Shown here one piece after another: positions 56,231 to 64,000 of a stretch of 64,000 nt of DNA. Where the stretch lies: the NCBI RefSeq assembly GCF_022870885.1, contig NZ_CP091509.1, positions 248,001-312,000 on the forward strand, given 5' to 3'. The translations under genes and the position numbers were made by a program. The notes below the pieces were generated by a model. That model did no database searches, was not told the DNA's origin, and saw only the letters and a list, made by a program, of their open reading frames with translations. This DNA comes from Neisseria dumasiana (GTDB lineage Bacteria; Pseudomonadota; Gammaproteobacteria; Burkholderiales; Neisseriaceae). Every line of letters starts with the position of its first letter. Within the stretch, counting starts at the first letter, position 1.

Positions 56231-58027
56231 ATGCCCCATTTTGCGCTTTTAGACGACGCAGCCGCCAACCGCGCCCAACTTTACCAAACCCACACCGGCA
56301 GCCGTTTTTTCACCGCCGCCGACCTCGACGGGCTGGATGCCGCCCTGCGCGAAGGCTGGCAGCAAGGTTGGCACGCCGTTTTGTTTGCCGATTACGAATT
56401 CGGCCTGCCGCTGCTCAACCTGCCTGCCCAACCGCCCGCCCATCTCGCCCTGCATTGGTTTGAACGCTGCACCGAAACCGACCCCGAAGCATGGCTGGCG
56501 CAGCACGGCGGAGAAGCGCAACCGGCAGGCATCGGCACACCCGAAAGCGACACCGCCCAAGCCGATTATCTGCAAGCCGTGCGCGATATTCAGACGGCCA
56601 TCGCACGCGGCGACACCTACCAAATCAACTACACCACCCGCCTGCACCTTACCGCCTACGGCGACCCCGTAAAACTCTACCGCCGCCTGCGCCAGCCCGT
56701 GCCTTACGCCGCCCTGAGCTGCCTGCCCGATCATCAGGGGCAAAACCGCTGGACATTATGCTTTTCGCCCGAACTCTTCCTCAAAATCGGTTCAGACGGC
56801 CTCATCACCACCGAACCCATGAAAGGCACCGCTCCCATCCTCAACGACGGGCAAGACGAGCAACGCGCGCGCGATTTGCAGGCCGACCCCAAAAACCGCG
56901 CCGAAAACATCATGATTGTCGATTTGCTGCGCAACGATCTCGGCAAAATCGCCCAAACCGGGAGGGTGCGCGTGCCCGAACCCTTTAAAGTCTCCCGCTT
57001 CGGCAGCGTGTGGCAGATGACCACCGCCATCGAAGCACAAGCCAAACCGCACATCGGCGCCGCCGACATCATCCGCGCCGCCTTCCCCTGCGGCTCGATT
57101 ACCGGCGCACCCAAACGCATGAGCATGCAGATTATCCGCGATATCGAAACCGCCCCGCGCGGCCTTTACACCGGCAGCATCGGCTTTCTCACCCCCTGCG
57201 ACAGCGGTTTGGGATTCAGCGGCACCCTCAACGTTGTGATACGCACCTTGCAACTCGCCCCGCTTTCAGACGGCCTCTACCGCGGCGTGTACGGCGTAGG
57301 CTCCGGTATCGTTGCCGACAGCGTGCCCGAAGACGAATACACCGAATGCGGTTGGAAAGCCCGTTTCCTTACCGATCTCGCCCCCGAATTCGGCATCTTC
57401 GAAACCATGCGCGTGCAGCAAAAACAATGCCCGCTGCTGCTCCTGCACATAGGCCGTCTGAAACAATCCGCCGCCGCCCTGAACCTGCCGTTTCCCGACC
57501 ATATCGAACAGCAGATACACGGCTATCTCGCCCAACTGCCCGACCACGGCCTCTACCGCGTCAAGGCCGTCTTAAACCCTTCAGACGGCCTCAGCCTCAG
57601 CCATGCGCCGCTTAACGAATTGCCGCCCGGGCAAACAGTATGCCTGTCCGAAACTTCTTTACCGCCGCAAGACTACCTGCGCCGCTTCAAAACCACCTGC
57701 CGCAGCATCTACGACCACGGCTGGCAGCAAGCCGAACGGCAAGGCGCGTTTGACAGCCTGTTTTTCAATTCAGACGGCCTCCTGCTCGAAGGCGGCCGCA
57801 GCAACGTCTTCATCCGCCTCGGTAACGAATGGCACACCCCCGCATTGGATTTGGACATCCTCAACGGCGTGATGCGCCAAGCCGTATTCGCCGACCCGCA
57901 AACCCATCTCGGCACCGACACCGTGCACCAAAACCACATCACCCGCGAAATGTTGATGCAGGCCGACGAAATCCGCCTAAGCAACGCCCTGCGCGGCGTG
58001 TTTCCGGTGAAAATGGAAAACGCATAG
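56231..58027 (+). CDS. pabBC: Fused aminodeoxychorismate synthase component I and aminodeoxychorismate lyase
   Basis: This 598-residue bifunctional protein has a chorismate-binding domain (about 110-385: GDTYQINYTTRLHLTAYGD, MKGTAPILNDGQDEQRARDL, IMIVDLLRNDLGKIAQTGRV, FPCGSITGAPKRMSMQIIRD). A PabC-type PLP domain follows (about 390-598: FGIFETMRVQQKQCPLLLLH, SDGLLLEGGRSNVFIRL). It converts chorismate to p-aminobenzoate for folate. The fusion makes one polypeptide do both steps; glutamine amidotransferase PabA must be elsewhere. TATAAT lies at 56199-56204. Many in-frame DUS are present. Confidence 0.9.
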   Translation: MPHFALLDDAAANRAQLYQTHTGSRFFTAADLDGLDAALREGWQQGWHAVLFADYEFGLPLLNLPAQPPAHLALHWFERCTETDPEAWLAQHGGEAQPAGIGTPESDTAQADYLQAVRDIQTAIARGDTYQINYTTRLHLTAYGDPVKLYRRLRQPVPYAALSCLPDHQGQNRWTLCFSPELFLKIGSDGLITTEPMKGTAPILNDGQDEQRARDLQADPKNRAENIMIVDLLRNDLGKIAQTGRVRVPEPFKVSRFGSVWQMTTAIEAQAKPHIGAADIIRAAFPCGSITGAPKRMSMQIIRDIETAPRGLYTGSIGFLTPCDSGLGFSGTLNVVIRTLQLAPLSDGLYRGVYGVGSGIVADSVPEDEYTECGWKARFLTDLAPEFGIFETMRVQQKQCPLLLLHIGRLKQSAAALNLPFPDHIEQQIHGYLAQLPDHGLYRVKAVLNPSDGLSLSHAPLNELPPGQTVCLSETSLPPQDYLRRFKTTCRSIYDHGWQQAERQGAFDSLFFNSDGLLLEGGRSNVFIRLGNEWHTPALDLDILNGVMRQAVFADPQTHLGTDTVHQNHITREMLMQADEIRLSNALRGVFPVKMENA

Positions 58028-58028
58028 A

Positions 58029-58169
58029 CTGAGAACCTTTGCAAAACCCTCAGATGCGGATGCCGTTCAAGGCGTTGCAGCACAGCGAGTGCAGACCTTA
58101 ATATAAGGCTAAGCGGGCGAGCAGCGCACAACGCAGAAATGCGCCGCAGACGGGGGGCAAAGGTCTCAG
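58029..58169. repeat. 145-bp inverted-repeat element, copy B
   Basis: This is a 141-bp unit from CTGAGAACCTTTGCAAAACC to GGGGGGCAAAGGTCTCAG, starting 2 bases after the pabBC stop. It is the closest relative of copy A, in the same orientation (GTTCAAGGCGTTGCAGCACA, GCGAGCAGCGCACAACGCAG). Confidence 0.8.
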
Positions 58170-58193
58170 CCCTTACATCAAAAGAATGTAATC

Positions 58194-58223
58194 AAGGCCG
58201 TCTGAACATGTTCAGACGGCCTT
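58194..58223 (+). terminator. Palindromic DUS terminator
   Basis: AAGGCCGTCTGAACA and its complement form a 30-base perfect palindrome, followed by TCAT. It is the likely end of the pabBC transcript. Confidence 0.75.
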
Positions 58224-58242
58224 TCATATAAATTTAAGCTTA

Positions 58243-58383
58243 TATAGCGGATCAACTTAAAAATAGTACATTCGTCATACTCGGGCTTGACCCGAGTATC
58301 TTGAGTTTCAGCAAACTTGGAAGATACTCGGGTCAAGCCCGAGTATGACGCTTTTGTTATGAAACTTAAGTGGGTTGACTATA
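58243..58383. repeat. CREE-ended element carrying a 29-bp hairpin cargo
   Basis: The 141-bp unit is bounded by TATAGCGGATCAACTTAA and TTAAGTGGGTTGACTATA. Inside, arms 58274-58302 and 58321-58349 are perfect 29-base inverted repeats with a CTCGGGCTTGACCCGAG core and an 18-base loop. The Correia core is absent. It is followed by a remnant GGCAAAGGTTTC of the 145-bp family. Confidence 0.85.
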
Positions 58384-58431
58384 GAGGCAAAGGTTTCGGC
58401 CTGTGCCTGAGCCAAGCAAAAAGCATCGGCA

Positions 58432-59652
58432 TTATCGGTTTTTTGCGGCGGCGGTATCAAATTCGGCCAGCGTGATGTCGAGCGTTTCGAGGCAGGGTTC
58501 CATCAGGTCGGACACCGCCACGTTAACGTGATCTTTATTCAACGCCGTCGGGCGGTACACAAACAGCTTGAACAAATCTTTCAATTCGATGGACTCGGCT
58601 TTGATTTTCAACACCCAGCCTTGTTTGCCGTTATACACATAACCGTGGCGAGCCAGTTTTTCGAGCAGTTCGCCCAGTTCGTCGTAACCCATATTGATAG
58701 AGGGGCGGATATCTTGAACTTTTAAAGCCTTGCCTTCTTTTTGTGCATTGTTGAGCAGCAGCAGGATTTTCAAAACATCGTCGAAACGCCCGCGCGCATC
58801 TACGCCGCGGCGGAAGGCTTCGCCGCGCCAATACGACAGAGAAGCCGTCAGCACTGCGCCCGACAAAACCAGCATCCACAGCAGGTTCAACCACAATAAG
58901 AAAAACGGGATGGCGGCAAACGCACCGTAAATCAGGGTATAGCCGTTAAACGTGCTGATATACCACGCAAAGCCGTAGCGCGCGGTTTCCAACAGCACTG
59001 CCGTTACCGCCGCTCCGATTAGGGCATGGCGGGCAGGCACGAAGCGGTTGGGCACAAGGCGGTAGAGCAGCCACAGCAAAAGCATGCTGAACAAAACCGA
59101 TGCGGTAACGCGCACTATTCCCGAGATAATGGAAAAATCGGCGCTGAAAAGGTTGTATTGCAACATGGCCGACCACAGCGAGCCGCCGATACCCAGGGCC
59201 AGTGGCCCCAGCGTGAGCAACGCCCAATACACCAAAAACTGCATCACCAGCGGCCTTTGGGTGTTGACGCGCCAAATGCGGTTGAAGGTTTGGTCGATGG
59301 TTTGAATCAGCATCAGCGAGGTTACGCCCAGCATGATCACGCCGATAACCGTGAGCTGGCTGGCTTTCTGTTTGAATTCGTTCATGTATTCAAACACCGT
59401 ATCCACGCCTTGCGGCACCACGGTTTGATTGACGAAGCCTACGAATGAAGCGGAAAGGCTGTCGAACATGGGAAAGGCCGAAACCACGGCCAAAGTAACG
59501 GTAAGCACCGGCACAAGTGCCAGCAGTGTTGTAAACGTAAGGCTTGCAGATACCTGCGGAACACGGATTTCATTAAAGCGTTTGAGCACAAACAAAGCAA
59601 AACCGCCCAAACGCGATTCGCGCACGGCTTGCAACCACGGTAAATTAAGCAT
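58432..59652 (-). CDS. YihY/BrkB-family inner membrane protein (UPF0761)
   Basis: The 406-residue protein has about six membrane helices in residues 35-275 (LTFTTLLALVPVLTVTLAVV, LTVIGVIMLGVTSLMLIQTI, LPFF-type LLWLNLLWMLVLSGAVLTAS). A soluble C-terminal domain of about 120 residues has a winged-helix-like stretch (IRPSINMGYDELGELLEKLA). Older annotation calls relatives RNase BN, which is not supported. Function is unknown. It is divergent from wrbA, only 46 bases away, so promoters overlap. Confidence 0.88.
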   Translation of the reverse strand: MLNLPWLQAVRESRLGGFALFVLKRFNEIRVPQVSASLTFTTLLALVPVLTVTLAVVSAFPMFDSLSASFVGFVNQTVVPQGVDTVFEYMNEFKQKASQLTVIGVIMLGVTSLMLIQTIDQTFNRIWRVNTQRPLVMQFLVYWALLTLGPLALGIGGSLWSAMLQYNLFSADFSIISGIVRVTASVLFSMLLLWLLYRLVPNRFVPARHALIGAAVTAVLLETARYGFAWYISTFNGYTLIYGAFAAIPFFLLWLNLLWMLVLSGAVLTASLSYWRGEAFRRGVDARGRFDDVLKILLLLNNAQKEGKALKVQDIRPSINMGYDELGELLEKLARHGYVYNGKQGWVLKIKAESIELKDLFKLFVYRPTALNKDHVNVAVSDLMEPCLETLDITLAEFDTAAAKNR

Positions 59653-59686
59653 ACTCTTCCTTATTCTTGATGAAACAGCATTGTAG

Positions 59687-60328
<642 letters not shown>

Positions 60329-60342
60329 AAACCGAAATCCTA

Positions 60343-60406
60343 AACCTTTGCAAACTTGCCCGCCGTGTGTTTTGAAGCGCATGTACATCGGGCGTTTGTA
60401 AAGGTT
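60343..60406. repeat. Deleted copy of the 145-bp repeat family
   Basis: AACCTTTGCAAAC and GTTTGTAAAGGTT are inverted ends around a roughly 38-base core. It lies between wrbA and the nitroreductase. Confidence 0.5.
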
Positions 60407-60441
60407 TTGCCCCGTATATTTTTGAACAACAGGAGAAAAAC

Positions 60442-61173
60442 ATGTCTGTTTTACCGAGCAAGCCCGCGCTGGAAACCGCGTTGAACCACCGTTCCATCCG
60501 TAAATTCACCGGCGAACCGATTGCCCCCGAAATGCTTGAAGCCGTGCTGAAAGCCGGCCAAGCCGCTTCCACTTCGAGCTTTATGCAGCCCGTGCATATC
60601 GTGCGCGTAACCGATATCGAACTGCGCAAACAGCTGCGTGCCGTCGGCGCCAACCAACACTATATCGAAACCTGCGCCGAGTTTTTGGTGTTCTGTATCG
60701 ACTTTGCCAAACACAAAAAAATCGCCGCCGACGCGCAAACCGATTGGACGGAAATGACGCTGATGGGTGCAATCGATGCAGGCATCATGGCGCAAAACGT
60801 GCTGTTAACCGCCGAATCGCTCGGCTTGGGCGGCGTATATATCGGCTGCCTGCGCGACGACATCAACGCCACCGACCGCATTTTGAACCTGCCAGATAAT
60901 GTGGTGCCGCTCTTCGGCATGTGCTTGGGCCACCCCGCACAAGATCCGATTATGCGTCCGCGTATGCCGCTGCCTTGCGTGGTGTCTGAAAACGGTTATA
61001 CCCCGCTTAACGAATCCACTTACGCCGAATACGACAAAGTGGTGGGCGATTATTACCAACGCCGCAGCAATTTGGATTTGGACTTTACCAAGCAGGTACG
61101 CGCCACCTTGTGCAAAGAAGTCCGCCCCGATATTCTGCCGTTCCTGCAACGCAAAGGCTTGGCCAAGCGTTAA
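60442..61173 (+). CDS. NADPH-dependent nitroreductase, NfsA-like
   Basis: The 243-residue nitroreductase has NHRSIRKFTGEPIAPEML (FMN phosphate contact), AASTSSFMQPVHIVRV, and ESLGLGGVYIGCLRDDINAT. The C-terminal region YNRRSNLDLDF-like (YYQRRSNLDLDFTKQ) matches NfsA/FRP types. It reduces nitro compounds or quinones with FMN. AGGAG lies before the ATG. It follows wrbA, perhaps as a redox pair, with a repeat between. Confidence 0.88.
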   Translation: MSVLPSKPALETALNHRSIRKFTGEPIAPEMLEAVLKAGQAASTSSFMQPVHIVRVTDIELRKQLRAVGANQHYIETCAEFLVFCIDFAKHKKIAADAQTDWTEMTLMGAIDAGIMAQNVLLTAESLGLGGVYIGCLRDDINATDRILNLPDNVVPLFGMCLGHPAQDPIMRPRMPLPCVVSENGYTPLNESTYAEYDKVVGDYYQRRSNLDLDFTKQVRATLCKEVRPDILPFLQRKGLAKR

Positions 61174-61213
61174 AAAGCGGGCGGAGGTTTCAGGCCGTCT
61201 GAACAGTTTCCGG

Positions 61214-61241
61214 CAAGCCGGCGGGATTTCCTGCCGGCTTG
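61214..61241 (+). terminator. Terminator hairpin after the nitroreductase
   Basis: CAAGCCGGCGGGA and CCTGCCGGCTTG form a stem with one wobble-type mismatch. A single DUS lies just before it. Confidence 0.65.
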
Positions 61242-61295
61242 ATCTTGCTAAGAAAGCGGTTTGATATATAAGTAAAATTTTTCTCTGCAAGATTA

Positions 61296-61322
61296 TAGGG
61301 GCGGATTACCTATCCGCCCCTA
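61296..61322. repeat. GGGGCGGAT palindrome
   Basis: TAGGGGCGGAT and ATCCGCCCCTA are 11-base arms with a 5-base loop. It shares its core with the palindrome at 27200-27234. Confidence 0.6.
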
Positions 61323-61368
61323 CGATTATGTTACTCAATAAGTAGTTTAGCTATATAAGGGAAATGAT

Positions 61369-61884
61369 ATGACCATCATGCAGCAAACCGTTTTGCGGTT
61401 GGTGTCGTTTTTTTCGGTGTTTGTTTTATCGTTGTCGCTATCGGCTTGCGGCAACGCCATTTCGGCAGAAGAACGTGCCGATTATGAAAAAATCGGCGAA
61501 GCCGTTAAAGCCAGCGGCTTGAACGGAGACAGCCAAAAAGAATTCGAACAAAAATTTGCCGCTGCCCGCAACAACGAAGAAGTGAGCGCGGTAGCTTTTG
61601 AAGCGGCCGAAAAATTGGAGATTATGGCTTCGCAACTGAAAGCATTTCAGCCCCAAAGCGAAAAAGGCACCATCATGCACGGCCATTTTTTGCGCGGTTC
61701 CAGCAAAGGAGCGGCACTGATGCGCAGATTTGCAGAAGCAGACGGCAATGATACGCAAGCATTGAAAGAGATTGAGGCAGAATTGGAAACGGCCAATCAA
61801 GAAATCGAACAAGGCCTTGTTTTATTTATCGAGATGACGGCGAGAAACATTCTTCAGACGGCCACAGACCAAAACGGCAAATAA
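61369..61884 (+). CDS. Small lipoprotein of unknown function
   Basis: The 171-residue protein has a lipoprotein signal (lipobox LSAC, Cys27, from LSLSLSACGN). The mature part is alpha-helical and rich in Glu, Ala and Lys (EERADYEKIGEAVKASGLNG, EEVSAVAFEAAEKLEIMASQ). A DUS encodes LQTATD near the C-terminus. No family is recognised. GGGAAA upstream is a weak ribosome site; an inner ATG at 61378 is an alternative start. Confidence 0.8.
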   Translation: MTIMQQTVLRLVSFFSVFVLSLSLSACGNAISAEERADYEKIGEAVKASGLNGDSQKEFEQKFAAARNNEEVSAVAFEAAEKLEIMASQLKAFQPQSEKGTIMHGHFLRGSSKGAALMRRFAEADGNDTQALKEIEAELETANQEIEQGLVLFIEMTARNILQTATDQNGK

Positions 61885-61924
61885 CGCCAACCGCCCCGCC
61901 GCCAATGCAGAGAAACAGCACGCC

Positions 61925-62458
61925 CTAGCGCAACAACATTTCCTGCAACAGCTTCATGCCCCATTGCCAGCCGTGCAAATGCCCGTTCAGACGGCCTTCA
62001 TGCGGCGACACCAGCAGCCGCGCGCCCAAACACGCCGCCTGCTGTTGCGCCCATTCCGGCGGGCAGGCCGCATCGTTTTTGCCGATCACCAACGCCGTCG
62101 GGCAATGGCAGCGCACCCGTTGCAGCGTGTGGCAATCATCATCGGGAAAAGCCTCTTGTAGCGGCGACACCAGTATCATATTGCGTATCCGCTTTTGCGT
62201 GTTCACATCCGCCAGATACAGCCACGCCAGCCAGCCCGACACGCCCGCGCCGTGGGCGACGACGGCAATATTTTTGCTGTGGATACTGCCAAAGGCCGTC
62301 TGAACCGCGTGCTGCCACCCGGCAATCGACTGCCCGCGCGACACGGCGGTCATACGCACGGTAGGGTAGCTGACCGCCCAGCGGTCTATCCACATTTCCG
62401 CCTCATCCGCATCGCGTATCAGCAGCAGGGTTAAATCTTCAAGGTCGTGGCTGTGCAT
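61925..62458 (-). CDS. RBBP9/YdeN-like alpha/beta hydrolase fold protein, nucleophile missing
   Basis: The 177-residue protein resembles the short RBBP9/YdeN serine hydrolases. The acidic residue is in ALVIGKNDAACP, and the His in the C-terminal RLNGHLHGWQWG (compare GHIN...GPWP). The nucleophile-elbow position reads VVAHGAGVSG, so the usual GHSxG Ser is Gly. The fold call is moderate; catalysis is doubtful. It is convergent with the small lipoprotein. Confidence 0.7.
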   Translation of the reverse strand: MHSHDLEDLTLLLIRDADEAEMWIDRWAVSYPTVRMTAVSRGQSIAGWQHAVQTAFGSIHSKNIAVVAHGAGVSGWLAWLYLADVNTQKRIRNMILVSPLQEAFPDDDCHTLQRVRCHCPTALVIGKNDAACPPEWAQQQAACLGARLLVSPHEGRLNGHLHGWQWGMKLLQEMLLR

Positions 62459-62499
62459 GGTAGGGTTTGTGTATGGGGTTTGGTTTCAGTATTTATTCT

Positions 62500-64000
62500 T
62501 TACGGCTTGCGGGCTGGCAGGGCGGCATTAATCGGCAAGGAAGAATGCGACACTTTAATGTGCGGCAGTTTCTTCTTCAACAAGTAGCGGAATGCCTCGA
62601 CTTTTTGCTCTCCTCCTGCTCGCTCGTAATTGGTGCCTAGAATTACTTCATCTAATTTGTTGCAAATATCGGCGTATTCTACATAGGCCGAATTGGTTTC
62701 GTGGCAGTATTGCACTTTCTCCGAACCCAATTCTTCGATTTGCAGCAGGCGAAATTCTTCTTCATCGCGAAAAGCATAGTCTTTAAATAGATAGCGGATA
62801 TATTCCAAAGCGTATTGATCGGCTTGTTTTTGCTCTTCGGTTTTTTCATATGCAGAAACTATTTGCTGCTCTTCTTTTTCATCATTTGTTTGTTTTTCAT
62901 CATTTGCTTGAATAGTATTAGGATTGAAATAATCGAATAAAGAGCTCAAAGCTTTCTCAAACTGTTTTTTTCTTTCGTTGTGCCATTCTTTATCATTGCT
63001 AATGGGCTTTAAACGGATACCAAAGCTTGGTTTTTTTTCCTCAGGAATATCACCAAAAACATCATATTCATCTTGTTTGGTATATTCATCGCGATAAAAG
63101 ATATAGGCCACTTGGTAGAGAGGTAAATCTTCAGACGGCCTCTGTGTCGTTGTTGTGTCTTTTATTGTTTCTTGGTTATCAAAGCTATTCTTATCGTTTA
63201 AACGCGGGTAAGAAGCAGAAATATCAGGTTCTTTTACCCAATTCCCGCGTTTATTGAATACCAAACAGCAGCCGGATGCTTCAATATCGTTCACTTTCCC
63301 ATATAAACGGAATTGGTTCAAATCATTTACCCGTGCAGAAAAACAGGTAAAGAAAGCATTGTGTGGACTGAATTCGGTTTTATTTTCCAGTGAAATGTCC
63401 TGAATACCGCAAAAATCTAATAAGCTTTTACCTTCATACGGGTCGTTCATATAGGTAGAACTGTTCATTCGCATTTTGTCAGCAATTTTGGGTTGATCTT
63501 TTTCTTTTTGTTTGATTCCCAGCAGTTTTTCACACACAAACGGTTTGGTGTAATGTGCCAACGGCTTGTTAAATTCAACCGGAGCAATGCTTAGAACGGC
63601 TAAAATCGAAGAAACTGGTTCTTTAAGGTCTGAATTTAATTTTAAGTGTTTTTGTATATCTTCTTTTTTCGCATCAAAGTAGGCGTTGTAATCTCCAGCA
63701 AGAAAATCAAGCTCTTTTTCGTATCGCCTTATAGAAGTAATCTGCTCTTCTTTTGAAGTTTCATCTAGTAATTTTTCACACAGAATTTTTGCTTGTTCAA
63801 AATAATTTTTGATAGTGTTTTTATTTTCCCTAACTGTTTTTGATTTCTTGTTCTTTTCTAACAAAAAATACCCTAGCGACTTCTGAGCATAAACTTGCTG
63901 CTGAATACCATTTGGGTCTTCCAGTTGTGCAGCCAAATCTAACGTTTCTTTAAGATGTCGGATAGCTTGACCAAACCTTTGGTCAGCCTGCCGGGCATCC
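62500..64000 (-). CDS. TPR and DUF2971-like protein, 5' end outside the window
   Basis: The frame is open from the right edge (base 63999) to a stop at 62500, so at least 499 residues are present. An internal TTG at 63936 is not the true start. Residues at the edge (RFGQAIRHLKETLDLAAQLE, VYAQKSLGYFLLEKNKKSK) read as TPR repeats. The middle (MRMNSSTYMNDPYEGKSLLD, NAFFTCFSARVNDLNQFRLY) resembles DUF2971, with its NDPxE and CFS motifs. It is very AT-rich compared with neighbours, suggesting transfer. Function is unknown. Confidence 0.7.
   Translation of the reverse strand, partial: DARQADQRFGQAIRHLKETLDLAAQLEDPNGIQQQVYAQKSLGYFLLEKNKKSKTVRENKNTIKNYFEQAKILCEKLLDETSKEEQITSIRRYEKELDFLAGDYNAYFDAKKEDIQKHLKLNSDLKEPVSSILAVLSIAPVEFNKPLAHYTKPFVCEKLLGIKQKEKDQPKIADKMRMNSSTYMNDPYEGKSLLDFCGIQDISLENKTEFSPHNAFFTCFSARVNDLNQFRLYGKVNDIEASGCCLVFNKRGNWVKEPDISASYPRLNDKNSFDNQETIKDTTTTQRPSEDLPLYQVAYIFYRDEYTKQDEYDVFGDIPEEKKPSFGIRLKPISNDKEWHNERKKQFEKALSSLFDYFNPNTIQANDEKQTNDEKEEQQIVSAYEKTEEQKQADQYALEYIRYLFKDYAFRDEEEFRLLQIEELGSEKVQYCHETNSAYVEYADICNKLDEVILGTNYERAGGEQKVEAFRYLLKKKLPHIKVSHSSLPINAALPARKP

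Noticed and set aside
58274..58349. CRISPR-like repeat
   Set aside because: It is a single inverted repeat, not direct repeats with spacers.

Overview
The window is chromosomal DNA from a member of the Neisseriaceae, most likely a Neisseria species. The strongest evidence is the neisserial DNA uptake sequence (DUS) scattered throughout, almost always as AGGCCGTCTGAA (AG dialect) and only rarely as ATGCCGTCTGAA. Supporting evidence is Neisseria-like RpoB, RpoC, DnaA, DnaN and RnpA proteins, and Correia-type repeats (CREE) bounded by TATAG...CTATA. No phage, integrase, rRNA operon, full-length insertion sequence or CRISPR array was seen. Gene starts were chosen by eye.

Layout. 1-10066: end of rplA, an L10-type leader, rplJ, rplL, rpoB, rpoC and a strong terminator. 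10090-10610: a pile-up of small mobile repeats beside tRNA-Lys. 10790-14454: an Ala/Lys-rich lipoprotein, a YccS-type membrane protein and a secreted HbpS/GlcG-like protein. 14699-22830 (minus strand): miaB, a small exported protein, then a heme or iron acquisition locus made of a Slam translocator, a secreted hemophilin-like protein and a very large TonB-dependent receptor with a Fur-like site. 23059-31596: selO, cytochrome c', an SDR oxidoreductase, a patatin-like lipoprotein, pncC, a SanA/ElyC-like protein, a BioC-like methyltransferase and an unknown lipoprotein. 32074-38922: pgi, aroG, priA and a membrane TPR protein.

39074-47287 is the replication-origin neighbourhood. dnaA and dnaN run leftward; rpmH, rnpA, yidD, yidC and gyrB run rightward. 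A candidate oriC lies between dnaA and rpmH. 47492-51248: a small Cys-rich protein, an S4 RNA-binding protein, catalase and an RhlE-type helicase. 51623-61884: recC, ppk2, a fused pabB-pabC gene, a YihY-family membrane protein, wrbA, an nfsA-like nitroreductase and a small lipoprotein. 61925-64000: an alpha/beta-hydrolase-like protein lacking the usual nucleophile, and an AT-rich TPR/DUF2971-like gene cut by the window edge.

Two features recur. Most transcription units end in inverted DUS pairs that form hairpins. Two families of small non-autonomous elements are also present. One is CREE-like, in full, short, internally deleted and cargo-swapped forms. The other is a roughly 145-bp element with CTGAGACCTTTGCAAAAC ends. 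Some insertions changed genes: one CREE supplies the stop codon of miaB, and another appears to encode the N-terminus of the patatin lipoprotein. The locus with most novelty is the hemophilin/Slam/receptor cluster at 16.5-22.8 kb.
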